Assembly (NCBI GenBank): GCA_001449105.1
Contig: LNIY01000056.1
Location: forward strand, 22,503-86,502
Origin: Caulobacter vibrioides
Lineage (GTDB): Bacteria > Pseudomonadota > Alphaproteobacteria > Caulobacterales > Caulobacteraceae
Length of the DNA stretch: 64,000 bases
Direction of reading: 5' to 3'
Every line of letters begins with the position of its first letter. The first letter of the stretch is position 1. Below are positions 26,370 to 33,637 of this stretch, piece after piece. A model generated the notes under the pieces. That model had not been told where the DNA came from and made no database searches. It saw only the letters and a program-made list of their open reading frames with translations. A program made the position numbers and the translations under genes.

Positions 26370-26945
26370 CTACCCCTTCCGTTTCAGCGCCACGTAGAGC
26401 GCCCCCTCGCCGCCGTGGCGCTGGTCGGCGGTCGACACCCCGGCGATCATCTCGCGCAGGGCCGGATCGGCCAGCCATTCGGGCGTGCGCTGGCGCAGGA
26501 CGCCGTGGCCCACCTTGCCCTTGCCGGTGATCACCAGCACGGCCCGATGGCCGTCGTCGAAGGCTCGGCGGATGAACCGTTCCAGCGTGGCGCGGGCCTG
26601 GTCCTGGTCGAGGCCGTGCATGTCCAGCCGCGCCCCGATCGGGTCGTGGGCCTTGGCGATGCGGCGATGGCGGTTGGGCTCGATGCGGTCCGGCGGCGGC
26701 TTGGGCGCGGGCTTGGGCTTCAGCGCCTTGATCTCGGCGGGATCGATGCGCAGCGGCGCCACCGAGGCCAGGTGCGTGGGCGGCTCGACGTCGGCGGCGT
26801 GGGCCAACAGGTCGGCCTTGCCGGTGCGGATGCGGGCCTTGTCGCGCATCTTCAGCGCCTTTTCGGGCGCGCGGCCCGTCACCGTCGAGGCCACCAGCCG
26901 CCAGAGGCGCTGGCCATCGTCTTCCGGCGGCCGCCGCTTGCTCAT
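26370..26945 (-). CDS. Smr domain protein
   Basis: The 191-residue product has an N-terminal disordered, Lys/Pro-rich part (about 1-100, with KPKPAPKPPP) and a C-terminal Smr domain (about 105-190): RLDMHGLDQDQARATLERFI, VLVITGKGKVGHGVLR and GEGALYVALKRK. The LDxHG and TGKG motifs are the family hallmarks. Smr domains nick or bind branched nucleic acids; in bacteria stand-alone forms also act on RNA. It follows mltA with 16 bases between and shares its strand, fitting the familiar mltA-smr arrangement. Confidence 0.92.
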   Translation of the reverse strand: MSKRRPPEDDGQRLWRLVASTVTGRAPEKALKMRDKARIRTGKADLLAHAADVEPPTHLASVAPLRIDPAEIKALKPKPAPKPPPDRIEPNRHRRIAKAHDPIGARLDMHGLDQDQARATLERFIRRAFDDGHRAVLVITGKGKVGHGVLRQRTPEWLADPALREMIAGVSTADQRHGGEGALYVALKRKG

Positions 26946-26961
26946 CGCCAGGCCCCGGGGA

Positions 26962-28119
26962 CTACGGTTGAGGCTGGGGGACCAGCCGCCACAGGCGCAG
27001 GTCGTGGCGTACGCGGCCGGCTTCGGTTCCGGCCGCCTGGCCGGTGCCGATATAGAGGTCGGCGCGCACCTGGCCCTTGATCGCCCCGCCGGTGTCGAGC
27101 GACACGACGGCGCGACGATAGGTCGGGAAGGCGCCGGCCAGCTTCGGCGCGCTGGCGTCGATCCAGTATAGCCCGCCCATGGCGTGCTGGCTGGGGTCGA
27201 CGGCGATGGCGCGGCCGGCCGGCAGCGGCACGTTGGCCGCCCCCGTGGCCTGGCGGCCGTCGTCTGGCAGCGTCTGGAAGAACACGTAGCGCGGGTTCAG
27301 CTGCATGATCGCATCGGCCTTGGGGCCGCGATTGGCCGCCAGCCAGCTGCGGATCGCCTCGCCCGAGGTGTTGCCGTCGCTCAGCAGGCCCTGGTCGCGC
27401 ATGGCGGTGGCGATGCCGACGAAGGTCTTGCCGTTGTGGGCGGCGAAGGCGGCGCGCACGCGGCGGCCGTCGGGCAGGGTCAGCACGCCCGACCCCTGGA
27501 TCTGCAGGAAGAACAGGTCCTCGGGCCGCATCCAGGCCAGCGGCCGGTCCAGCGGCGAGGCCTCGATGACGGCGCGGTCGTCATAGGGCACGAAGGTCCC
27601 GCCGGCCGCGCGGCCGACCACGGTCTTGCCCTTCAGGGTGGGATCGAAGGCGCCCAGGTCCAGCATGGCCAGGTCCGCCGGCCGGCCGCGCATCGGGGCG
27701 CTGAACTCGGCCGAGCGCGACATCCGCGCCTCGTACTCGGGGGCGAAATAGGCGGTCAGCAGGCCCTGGCCGGAGACGGCCTCGGGGCGGAAGTTGGCTT
27801 CCAGGAACTGGCGGGCGCGGGCGTCGTCGACGGGGCCCGCGGCCTTGGCCCGGCGGCAGACCTCGGCCGTGGCCGGATCCTTGGCGACGCCGCAGGTCTC
27901 GCGGAAGGCCTGCAGGGCGGCGGCGTGGTCTTCCTCGTTCCAGCCCTGCAGCGCCGAGAAGCCGGCCGGCGACGGCGTCGAAGGCGTGGTCGGCTGCGGA
28001 ACGGGGGTGGTCGGCGGCGCGACCGGCGTGGTCGGGGCGACCGGAGGCGGCGGCGCGGTCGTCGTACAGGCGGCCAGCACCAGGGCGGCCGCCGCGAGCG
28101 TCAGGACGGAACGCAGCAT
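26962..28119 (-). CDS. mltA: Membrane-bound lytic murein transglycosylase A
   Basis: MltA cleaves peptidoglycan glycan strands, leaving 1,6-anhydro ends. The 385-residue product has a lipoprotein signal (MLRSVLTLAAAALVLAAC), a Pro/Thr-rich linker (about 20-50) and the MltA domain with QGLLTAYFAPEYEARMSRS, FVPYDDRAVIEA, FFLQIQGSGVLTLPDGR, then a 3D domain with VSLDTGGAIKGQVRADLYIGTG, where the catalytic Asp is in the final DLYIG stretch. The ATG at 28119 overlaps the timA stop (TGATG); upstream residues in frame lie inside timA. Confidence 0.93.
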   Translation of the reverse strand: MLRSVLTLAAAALVLAACTTTAPPPPVAPTTPVAPPTTPVPQPTTPSTPSPAGFSALQGWNEEDHAAALQAFRETCGVAKDPATAEVCRRAKAAGPVDDARARQFLEANFRPEAVSGQGLLTAYFAPEYEARMSRSAEFSAPMRGRPADLAMLDLGAFDPTLKGKTVVGRAAGGTFVPYDDRAVIEASPLDRPLAWMRPEDLFFLQIQGSGVLTLPDGRRVRAAFAAHNGKTFVGIATAMRDQGLLSDGNTSGEAIRSWLAANRGPKADAIMQLNPRYVFFQTLPDDGRQATGAANVPLPAGRAIAVDPSQHAMGGLYWIDASAPKLAGAFPTYRRAVVSLDTGGAIKGQVRADLYIGTGQAAGTEAGRVRHDLRLWRLVPQPQP

Positions 28120-28721
28120 CAAGCTTCGGCGACCGCGACGCGCACCAGGGTCCAGTTGGGGTCGCGGCTCTTGAGGTCGCGCTCGAAGGTCCACAGGTCG
28201 GCCGTGCGGCGATCGTCGACCGCCTCGCCGGCGGCGCTGGTCGAGCGCGTGCGCACTTCCGCCAGGATCCGCACCACGGCGCGGGCGGTGTCGCCCTGCA
28301 CCTCGGCGCTGTCGAGATCCATGCGCGGCGGAGCCAGGATCTCGACGCTCTCGGTGCGCCCTTCGGCCTCGCGGGCGGCCATGGCGCCTTCGAAATTGGC
28401 CATCACGTCGGCGGCCAGCAGAGGCTTCAGCGCCTCGCGATCACCCTGGGCGAAGGCCTTGAGGATCATCTCGTAGGCGTAGCGGGCGCCCGACAGGAAG
28501 CGGGCGGGGTCGAAATCGGGCTGGCGGGCGCGCAGGGCGGCCAAGCCGGTGGCGTTAACCGGGATCGCCGCCTCGGCGCTGTCGGCCGGGCGGTTGGCGG
28601 CCGGGGCGGCCACGGGGGCGGGCGTGTCCTCGGGCTGACGCCCCACCCGGCGACCGAGAGTGGCGTAGAGCTGGTAGAGGACGACGGCGGCGAGCACCGC
28701 GAAGACGATCAGTTCAAGCAC
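28119..28721 (-). CDS. timA: Tim44-like inner-membrane protein (TimA type)
   Basis: The 200-residue product has one N-terminal membrane helix (about 3-20), a Pro/Ala linker and a Tim44-like domain (about 70-195): FLSGARYAYEMILKAFAQGDREALKPLLAADVMANFEGAM and the last RTADLWTFERDLKSRDPNWTLVRV. Caulobacter TimA is the Tim44-related protein of this type; bacterial members bind membrane proteins but their role differs from the mitochondrial import motor. The stop overlaps the mltA start. Divergent from secB, starts 165 bases apart. Confidence 0.88.
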   Translation of the reverse strand: MLELIVFAVLAAVVLYQLYATLGRRVGRQPEDTPAPVAAPAANRPADSAEAAIPVNATGLAALRARQPDFDPARFLSGARYAYEMILKAFAQGDREALKPLLAADVMANFEGAMAAREAEGRTESVEILAPPRMDLDSAEVQGDTARAVVRILAEVRTRSTSAAGEAVDDRRTADLWTFERDLKSRDPNWTLVRVAVAEA

Positions 28722-28788
28722 GACAAGTTCCGCATCGGGGCCGTCGATTGAGACGACAGCCTTCCTATATAGGCCAAGCGACCGCCCG

Positions 28789-28804
28789 CGTCAGGCGCCT
28801 GACG
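28789..28804. promoter_or_regulatory. Palindrome in the timA-secB divergent promoter region
   Basis: CGTCAGGCGCCTGACG is a perfect 16-bp palindrome in the 165-base gap between the divergent timA and secB starts. It could be an operator serving both genes, or part of a leader structure. Confidence 0.4.
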
Positions 28805-28886
28805 TTGCACGGCGTTCTCCCGCATGTTAGCAGCGCCGCTCACGCCTAACGGCCGATATGCCGCGCCGAGTATGGAAAAACCCTTC

Positions 28887-29381
28887 ATGACCGATACCAA
28901 CGGCGCTCCGCCCGCCGCCCAGGACGACAACGAAGCGGCCGCCGCCGGCATCCGCATCGTCGCCCAGTTCGTTCGCGACCTCTCGTTCGAAAACCCGCTG
29001 GCGCCGGACTCGCTCCGCGCCGCCGCCGATCAGCCCGCCATCGACATGGGCGTCGAGATGAACGCCCGCGGTCGTAACGACGGCCTGTTCGAAGTCGACC
29101 TGAAGCTGTCGGCCCGCGCCACCCGCGGCGACCAGGCCGTGTTCCACGTCGAAGTCGTTTACGGCGGCCTGTTCCACATCGCCGGCGTGCCGGAAGAAGC
29201 CCTCGAGCAGGTCCTGCTGATCGAGTGCCCGCGCTTCCTGTTCCCGTTCGCCCGTCGTCTGATCGCCGACGTCACCAGCGAAGGCGGCTTCCCGCCCTTC
29301 CTGATCGACCCGATCGACTTCGCCGGCGTCTACGCCGCGCGCAAGGCCCAGGCCGAAGGCGCTCCGGTCGGCAACGCCTGA
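28887..29381 (+). CDS. secB: Protein-export chaperone SecB
   Basis: SecB is a cytosolic tetrameric chaperone that keeps preproteins unfolded and hands them to SecA. The 164-residue product has the family core [40 protein letters not shown] and [37 protein letters not shown] take the ATG at 28887; one 15 bases upstream in frame is a reasonable alternative. A strong terminator follows at 29412. Divergent to timA-mltA, with a perfect 16-bp palindrome in the shared upstream region. Confidence 0.96.
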   Translation: MTDTNGAPPAAQDDNEAAAAGIRIVAQFVRDLSFENPLAPDSLRAAADQPAIDMGVEMNARGRNDGLFEVDLKLSARATRGDQAVFHVEVVYGGLFHIAGVPEEALEQVLLIECPRFLFPFARRLIADVTSEGGFPPFLIDPIDFAGVYAARKAQAEGAPVGNA

Positions 29382-29411
29382 TCCCAGGCTGATCCGCCCG
29401 AAAACGAAGAA

Positions 29412-29446
29412 GGCCCGGAGCAGCGATGCTCCGGGCCTTTCTTTTT
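29412..29446 (+). terminator. secB terminator
   Basis: GGCCCGGAGCA-GCGA-TGCTCCGGGCC, a perfect 11-bp stem with a 4-base loop, then TTTCTTTTT, 30 bases after the secB stop. The minus-strand copy ends in TTCTTCG, so it may also slow traffic from the other side. Confidence 0.93.
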
Positions 29447-29462
29447 GTCCGTCTTCAAACTC

Positions 29463-29500
29463 GTCATCCCGGATAAGTCCTGCAGGCTTTCCGGGATGAC
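29463..29500. repeat. Short hairpin repeat, family D relative
   Basis: GTCATCCCGGA and TCCGGGATGAC are exact reverse complements separated by about 16 bases. The outer arms match those of the long repeat at 18387-18521. It lies between the secB terminator and the convergent cenR stop. Confidence 0.7.
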
Positions 29501-29523
29501 GGGGTTTAGGTGTTCGGGACCAC

Positions 29524-30210
29524 CTACGGCTGCAACCGATAGCCGCCCGCCTCGGTGATCAGGATCCGCGCCGTGGCCGGATCGGGCTCGATCTTCTGGC
29601 GCAGGCGGTAGACGTGGGTCTCCAGCGTGTGGGTGGTCACCCCGGCGTTGTAGCCCCAGACCTCGGTCAGCAGCTCCTCGCGCGACACCGGCTTGGAGCC
29701 GGCGCGGTAGAGGTACTTGAGGATGTTGGTTTCCTTCTCGGTCAGCCGCACCTTCTTCTGCTTGTCGTCGACGAGCAGCTTGGCCGATGGGCGGAATTCG
29801 TAGGGACCGATGCGGAACAGCGCGTCTTCGGACGCCTCGTAGCTGCGCAGCTGGGCGCGGATGCGGGCCAGCAGCACGCCGAAGCGGAAGGGCTTGGTGA
29901 CGTAGTCGTTGGCGCCCGATTCCAGGCCCAGGATCGTGTCGCTGTCGCTGGCGGCGGCCGTGAGCATGATCACCGGCGCGGTGACGCCGTTCTTGCGCAT
30001 CAGCCGGCAGGCCTCGCGGCCGTCCATGTCGGGCAGGTCGACGTCGAGCAGGATCAGGTCCGGCTTGATCTCGCGGGCCTGTCGCACGCCTTCGCCCGCG
30101 GTCGGGCACTCGGCCACGGCGAATTCCTCGTGCAGCGCCAGCTGTTCGGCCAAGGCGCCGCGCAGGTCGTCGTCGTCGTCGATGAGAAGCAGGGTCTTGC
30201 GTTGCGCCAT
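29524..30210 (-). CDS. cenR: OmpR-type response regulator, CenR-like
   Basis: The 228-residue product has a receiver domain (about 6-118) with acidic pocket DDDDD (11-15), phosphoacceptor Asp56 in ILLDVDLPDMDG and conserved Lys in YVTKPF, then an OmpR winged-helix output domain (about 130-226) ending ITEAGGYRLQP. Sequence and surroundings resemble CenR, the essential cell-envelope regulator of Caulobacter, whose kinase CenK is encoded elsewhere; no kinase is adjacent here either. I start at the ATG 30210 giving MAQRKTLLLIDDD; upstream in-frame residues are not family-like. Divergent to an L,D-transpeptidase gene, which fits an envelope role but does not prove a regulatory link. Confidence 0.85.
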   Translation of the reverse strand: MAQRKTLLLIDDDDDLRGALAEQLALHEEFAVAECPTAGEGVRQAREIKPDLILLDVDLPDMDGREACRLMRKNGVTAPVIMLTAAASDSDTILGLESGANDYVTKPFRFGVLLARIRAQLRSYEASEDALFRIGPYEFRPSAKLLVDDKQKKVRLTEKETNILKYLYRAGSKPVSREELLTEVWGYNAGVTTHTLETHVYRLRQKIEPDPATARILITEAGGYRLQP

Positions 30211-30277
30211 AAGCCGGAACATGACCGCTGCGAGGCTCGGCGCCAAGGGGCGCGGGCTTGCGGGAGCGGGGTTTGCG

Positions 30278-30799
30278 ATGATCTTCCAGGCGCGTTCGGC
30301 CCAAAACGGCGCAACCATCGACCTCGGCGACGGCCGGATCGTGCGCTGCGCGCTGGGCAAGGCGGGCGTGATCGCCGCCGCCGACAAGCGCGAAGGCGAC
30401 AACAGAAGCCCCCTGGGCGCCTGGGCGATCCGCCAGGTGCTCTACCGTCCAGACGTCTATCCCGACGGCCCGGAGACCAGCCTGCCCACCGCCCCCATCG
30501 CCCCCGACGACGGCTGGTGCGACGCCCCGGGCGATGCGAACTACAATCGCCCGGTCAAGTTGCCCTATCCCGCCAGCGCCGAGCGGATGTGGCGCGACGA
30601 CGGCGTCTACGACCTGGTGGGGATTCTCGCGCACAACGACGATCCGCCGGTTCCCGGCATGGGCTCGGCGATCTTCCTGCACCTGGCGCGGGACGGCTAT
30701 CCCGGCACCGAGGGCTGCGTGGCCCTGGCGCGAGCGGATATCGAGGCGCTGCTGGCCAAGGCCGCGCCGGGGGATGCGATCGGGATTACGGAGGGGTAG
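30278..30799 (+). CDS. L,D-transpeptidase (YkuD) family protein
   Basis: L,D-transpeptidases make 3-3 peptidoglycan cross-links or tether proteins to the wall through a catalytic Cys. The 173-residue product has the motif set of the YkuD domain: NRSPLGAWAI early, LVGILAHNDD, then SAIFLHLARDGYPGTEGCVALAR, where the His in FLHL and the Cys in EGCVAL are the catalytic residues. No signal peptide is visible with the ATG at 30278, which has GGGAG upstream; the ATG at 30221 would add 19 residues without making one. Divergent from cenR. Confidence 0.87.
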   Translation: MIFQARSAQNGATIDLGDGRIVRCALGKAGVIAAADKREGDNRSPLGAWAIRQVLYRPDVYPDGPETSLPTAPIAPDDGWCDAPGDANYNRPVKLPYPASAERMWRDDGVYDLVGILAHNDDPPVPGMGSAIFLHLARDGYPGTEGCVALARADIEALLAKAAPGDAIGITEG

Positions 30800-30802
30800 C
30801 AA

Positions 30803-30915
30803 GGCCCCCTCCGGCCCTCCGGGCCACCTCCCCCGGAGGGGGAGGATCGTGCAGCGCCGAGCCATCAAGATGCTCCCCCTCTGGGGGAGCTGTCGCGGAG
30901 CGACTGAGGGGGGTC
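30803..30915. repeat. Intergenic hairpin repeat, family C copy 2
   Basis: GGCCACCTCCCCCGGAGGGGGAGG at the left and CTCCCCCTCTGGGGGAGCTG plus GTCGCGGAGCGAC at the right, ending ACTGAGGGGGGT. It is the inverse-orientation counterpart of 134-234. It fills the gap between the convergent transpeptidase and yggS genes. Confidence 0.75.
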
Positions 30916-31558
30916 AGCGCGCCCCGAACAGCGCCGAGCCCACCCGCACCGAGGTGGCCCCACACGCGATCGCCGTCTCGAAGTCGTCGCTCATGCCCAT
31001 CGACAGTTTCGCCAGCCCGTTGCGGACGGCGATGTCGGCCAGCAGGCGAAAGTGCGGCGCCGGATCCTCGTCGGCGGGCGGGATGCACATCAGGCCCTCG
31101 ACGCTCAGGCCGTAGACCTCCCGGCACGCCGCCAAGAAGGCGTCGGCCTCGCCGGGCGTCACGCCGGCCTTCTGCGGCTCCTCGCCCGTATTGACCTGGA
31201 CGTAGAGGCGCGGGGCCTTGCCTTGGGCCTGGACCTCGTCGGCCAGCACCCGGGCCAGCTTCTCGCGGTCCAGGGTCTCGATCACGTCGAAGAAGGCCAC
31301 CGCGTCGCGGGCCTTGTTGGTCTGCAACGGGCCGATCAGCCGCAGCTCGATCCGGTCGCGCAGCTCGATCCAGCGCTCCTTGGCCTCCTGCACGCGGTTC
31401 TCGCCGAAAACCCGCTGGCCTGCGTCGAACACAGGGGCGATATGCTCCCAGGGCTGCAGCTTCGACACCGCCACCAGCTGGACGGCGTCGGCCGTGCGGC
31501 CGGCGGCCAGGGTCGCGGCTGCGATGCGGGAACGGATGGAGGTCAGGGCTTCGGACAT
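30914..31558 (-). CDS. yggS: PLP homeostasis protein YggS
   Basis: YggS/PROSC is a single-domain PLP-binding protein that controls pyridoxal-phosphate and amino-acid pools; it has no known enzymatic reaction. The 214-residue TIM-barrel product has LVAVSKLQPWEHI (PLP Lys in VSK), FGENRVQEAKERW, LRLIGPLQTNKARDAVAFFDVIETLD and LSMGMSDDFETAIACGATSVRVGSALFG, the conserved end where the phosphate sits. The ATG at 31558 overlaps, on the other strand, the first codon of the ThiE-like gene. Upstream in-frame residues lie antisense to that gene and are not family-like. Confidence 0.95.
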   Translation of the reverse strand: MSEALTSIRSRIAAATLAAGRTADAVQLVAVSKLQPWEHIAPVFDAGQRVFGENRVQEAKERWIELRDRIELRLIGPLQTNKARDAVAFFDVIETLDREKLARVLADEVQAQGKAPRLYVQVNTGEEPQKAGVTPGEADAFLAACREVYGLSVEGLMCIPPADEDPAPHFRLLADIAVRNGLAKLSMGMSDDFETAIACGATSVRVGSALFGAR

Positions 31559-32183
31559 GGCGGACCAGGAAACGGACAGTCTGGAGGCCCTCTCTAGAAC
31601 GGCCGAGCGGCTTCGCCCATGGGCCTTTGCCGGCGATCCCCTGCCGCGCCTGCTGTTTTTCACCGATCCTTCGCGGGTTCCGGACCCCGAGGCCGTCGCC
31701 GAGCGCCTGCCCGCGGGCGCGGGGATCGTCTACCGGCCCTTCGACGCCGCCGACGCGGTCGAGCGCGGCCTGCGCCTGGCGAGGATCGCTCGTCGCCGCG
31801 GCCTGCTGCTGCTGGCCGGGGCCGACCCGGCGCTGGCAGAGGCGATCGGCGCGGGCGGCGTCCACCTGCCCCAGCGCCTGGTGGAGCGCGCTCGACAGAT
31901 CCGCCTCGCCCACCCCTCGTGGCGGATCACGGCGGCGGCGCACGACGCCGAGGCCGTGCGCGCGGCGCAGCTGGCTGGCGTCGAGGCGGTGGTGGTCTCG
32001 CCGGTCTTCGCCAGCAACAGCCCGTCGGCCGGCGCGCCGCTAGGCGTGGCGGGCCTGGCCAGGATCGCGGCGGGCGCGGCCCTGCCGGTCTACGCCCTGG
32101 GCGGCGTCAACGCCAGGACCGCCGACGCGCTGGTCGGCGCGGGCGTCTACGGTCTGGCGGGGATCGAGGGGTTCGGGGCCTGA
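31557..32183 (+). CDS. Thiamine phosphate synthase/TenI-like protein
   Basis: The 208-residue product matches the thiamine-phosphate-synthase barrel fold, with ADPALAEAIGAGGVHLPQRLV (thiazole-site region), ITAAAHDAEAVRAAQLAGVEAVVVSPVFASNS, and VYALGGVNARTADALVGAGVYGLAGI. Loop residues of ThiE such as the full pyrimidine pyrophosphate motif are not all clear, and the length is ThiE-like, so TenI-type proteins that isomerise thiazole tautomers are equally possible. The start ATG (31557-31559) overlaps the yggS start on the opposite strand. No thiamine genes are adjacent. Confidence 0.78.
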   Translation: MADQETDSLEALSRTAERLRPWAFAGDPLPRLLFFTDPSRVPDPEAVAERLPAGAGIVYRPFDAADAVERGLRLARIARRRGLLLLAGADPALAEAIGAGGVHLPQRLVERARQIRLAHPSWRITAAAHDAEAVRAAQLAGVEAVVVSPVFASNSPSAGAPLGVAGLARIAAGAALPVYALGGVNARTADALVGAGVYGLAGIEGFGA

Positions 32184-32193
32184 GCCCCGAAAA

Positions 32194-32616
32194 TCAGAAC
32201 TTGAACGCCGTTTCCAGCTTCACGCGCGGCGCGGGCTCGCGGGTCTCGTTCTTGCGGGCGGCGGCCACGGGGTTGTTCTCGCCCAGGGCCACGGCGCCGC
32301 CGACGCGGATCGACGGGGTGACCTTGTAGTAGGCACCGGCCTGGACGTCCTTCAGCTCCATCTCGCGGCCCACGGGCTGGTCGAGATCGAGCTTGAGGCC
32401 CCACTTGCCCTTGCGGGCGTCGAATTCCAGGGTCTTCTTGGGGTTCTGCGGGCTGAACGGCGCGCCTTGCGAGGCGGTGAAGTCGTTCTTGACGGTGAAG
32501 TCGGCGGTAGCCGGCGCGGTGCGGGTCTTGGTCTGGGCATGAGCCATCGAAGCCGATCCCGTGAGGATCAGCGCGGCGGCGCCCGCCAAGACGAAATGCG
32601 TCGCGACCTTCGTCAC
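32194..32616 (-). CDS. ntrZ: NtrZ-like periplasmic protein
   Basis: The 140-residue product has a signal peptide (about 1-27, ending SMAHA) and a mature part with FTVKNDFTASQGAPFSPQNP, KGKWGLKLDLDQPVGREMEL and AGAYYKVTPSIRVGGAVALG. This matches the NtrZ family I know from Caulobacter, where NtrZ is a periplasmic protein that modulates the NtrY/NtrX two-component system by inhibiting the kinase. No ntrYX genes are in this window. I start at the GTG 32616 because AGGTG precedes it; upstream in-frame residues have no ribosome site. Name rests on sequence family recognition only. Confidence 0.78.
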   Translation of the reverse strand: MTKVATHFVLAGAAALILTGSASMAHAQTKTRTAPATADFTVKNDFTASQGAPFSPQNPKKTLEFDARKGKWGLKLDLDQPVGREMELKDVQAGAYYKVTPSIRVGGAVALGENNPVAAARKNETREPAPRVKLETAFKF

Positions 32617-32788
32617 TCGACACCTATTCCCCAAAATAACCCCTGCCCGCACCTCATATAGGTACGGACACCCTGAACGCCGAATAAAGGCCTTGGTACA
32701 ACGCGGTCAACAGGGCTTGGATCACGCTGATCGTCGCAGGTTACGATTCAAGCGGCGCCTGTGGCGGTCATGTCACGCGATTCCTGTT

Positions 32789-32814
32789 TTGACGCAGCGC
32801 GGCCATGCTATAGA
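32789..32814 (+). promoter_or_regulatory. Promoter of the DUF3576 gene
   Basis: TTGACG (32789-32794) and GCTATAGA (32807-32814) with a 12-base gap match the Caulobacter housekeeping pattern TTGACGS...GCTANAWC closely. The start codon follows 70 bases downstream. Confidence 0.7.
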
Positions 32815-32883
32815 CGCGTTCCGGCTGCGGGGGCGCGCCTGAGGCTGCGCGCACGCGCCGGCAGATTTTTGGAGCGAGGTACT

Positions 32884-33396
32884 ATGGCGTTTGAGCGTGG
32901 GTCCATGTTGCGCGGCGTCGCCGCCGGCGTGCTGGCGCTGTCGGTTCTCGGCGTGGGCGCGTGCAGCAGCAACAAGCCGCCCAAGACCTTCACCAGCCAG
33001 AGCGAAGAACCCGGTTTCCGGCCCTTCGGCCTGTTCAAGAAGGCTCCGAAGGCCGCCGCGAGCGAAGGCTCGATCGGCGTCAACGGCTTCCTGTGGCGCG
33101 CGTCGCTGGACACGCTGGCCTTCATGCCGCTGGCTTCGGCCGACCCGTACGGCGGCGTGATCGTCACCGACTGGTACATCAATCCGGAAAAGCCGGACGA
33201 GCGCTTCAAGGCCACCGTCTACATCCTGGACACGCGCCTGCGCGCCGACGGCCTGAACGTCACGATCTTCAAGCAGGCCAAGGACCCTTCGGGCGCCTGG
33301 GCCGACGTGGCCGCCTCCGAACAGACGGCGACCGACATCGAGAACGCCATCCTGACCCGCGCGCGTCAGCTTCGCCTCTCGAACATCCGGAACTGA
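32884..33396 (+). CDS. DUF3576 family lipoprotein
   Basis: The 170-residue product starts MAFERGSMLRGVAAGVLALS with a lipobox LGVGAC (Cys27), followed by a Ser/Lys-rich spacer and the DUF3576 domain: IGVNGFLWRASLDTLAFMPLASADPYGGVIVTDWY, FKATVYILDTRLRADGL and ENAILTRARQLRLSNI. This family is restricted largely to alphaproteobacteria and sits in the outer or inner membrane; its function is not known. GAGG precedes the ATG, and a good promoter lies 70 bases upstream. A terminator follows. It precedes leuS, as in many Caulobacter relatives. Confidence 0.88.
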   Translation: MAFERGSMLRGVAAGVLALSVLGVGACSSNKPPKTFTSQSEEPGFRPFGLFKKAPKAAASEGSIGVNGFLWRASLDTLAFMPLASADPYGGVIVTDWYINPEKPDERFKATVYILDTRLRADGLNVTIFKQAKDPSGAWADVAASEQTATDIENAILTRARQLRLSNIRN

Positions 33397-33427
33397 CGGA
33401 CCCTCCAAAGTCCGAACGGATCCGCGC

Positions 33428-33459
33428 GGGAGCCCCTGGTCTGGCGACAAGGGGCTCCC
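33428..33459 (+). terminator. DUF3576 terminator
   Basis: GGGAGCCCC, a 14-base loop, then GGGGCTCCC followed by GTTCGCATATTT, 31 bases after the stop. The T tract is interrupted but the stem is perfect. Confidence 0.7.
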
Positions 33460-33503
33460 GTTCGCATATTTAGGCGCGCCCCGGCCGCGAAACCGCTTAT
33501 GAG

Positions 33504-33594
33504 CATTGCGGAGCGCGCCCCAGAGCCTGCGCAGCAGGCTCTGGAATCAAACATTGGAGCGCGCCCGGGCGGGTTAACCGCCTACACTTAACCC
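33504..33594 (+). promoter_or_regulatory. Structured region upstream of leuS
   Basis: CCAGAGCCTGC-GCA-GCAGGCTCTGG (33520-33544) is a perfect 11-bp hairpin. It is flanked by two near copies of CATTGCGGAGCGCGCCC (33504-33520) and CATTGGAGCGCGCCC (33552-33566). GGGTTAA-N10-TTAACCC (33571-33594) is a perfect inverted repeat with CtrA-like TTAA cores, but the spacing is 10, not the CtrA 7. Likely leuS promoter and leader. Confidence 0.5.
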
Positions 33595-33637
33595 TAGCGC
33601 GCTCTCGCGCCCTGTCCGCAAGCACTGTCTGGTTTCC

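Noticed and set aside
28966..28994. GTTC repeats near the start of secB as a LexA box
   Set aside because: The spacing is not GTTC-N7-GTTC, and they lie inside the coding sequence.
33571..33594. CtrA site before leuS
   Set aside because: The spacing between TTAA elements is 10 rather than 7; kept only as an unnamed inverted repeat.
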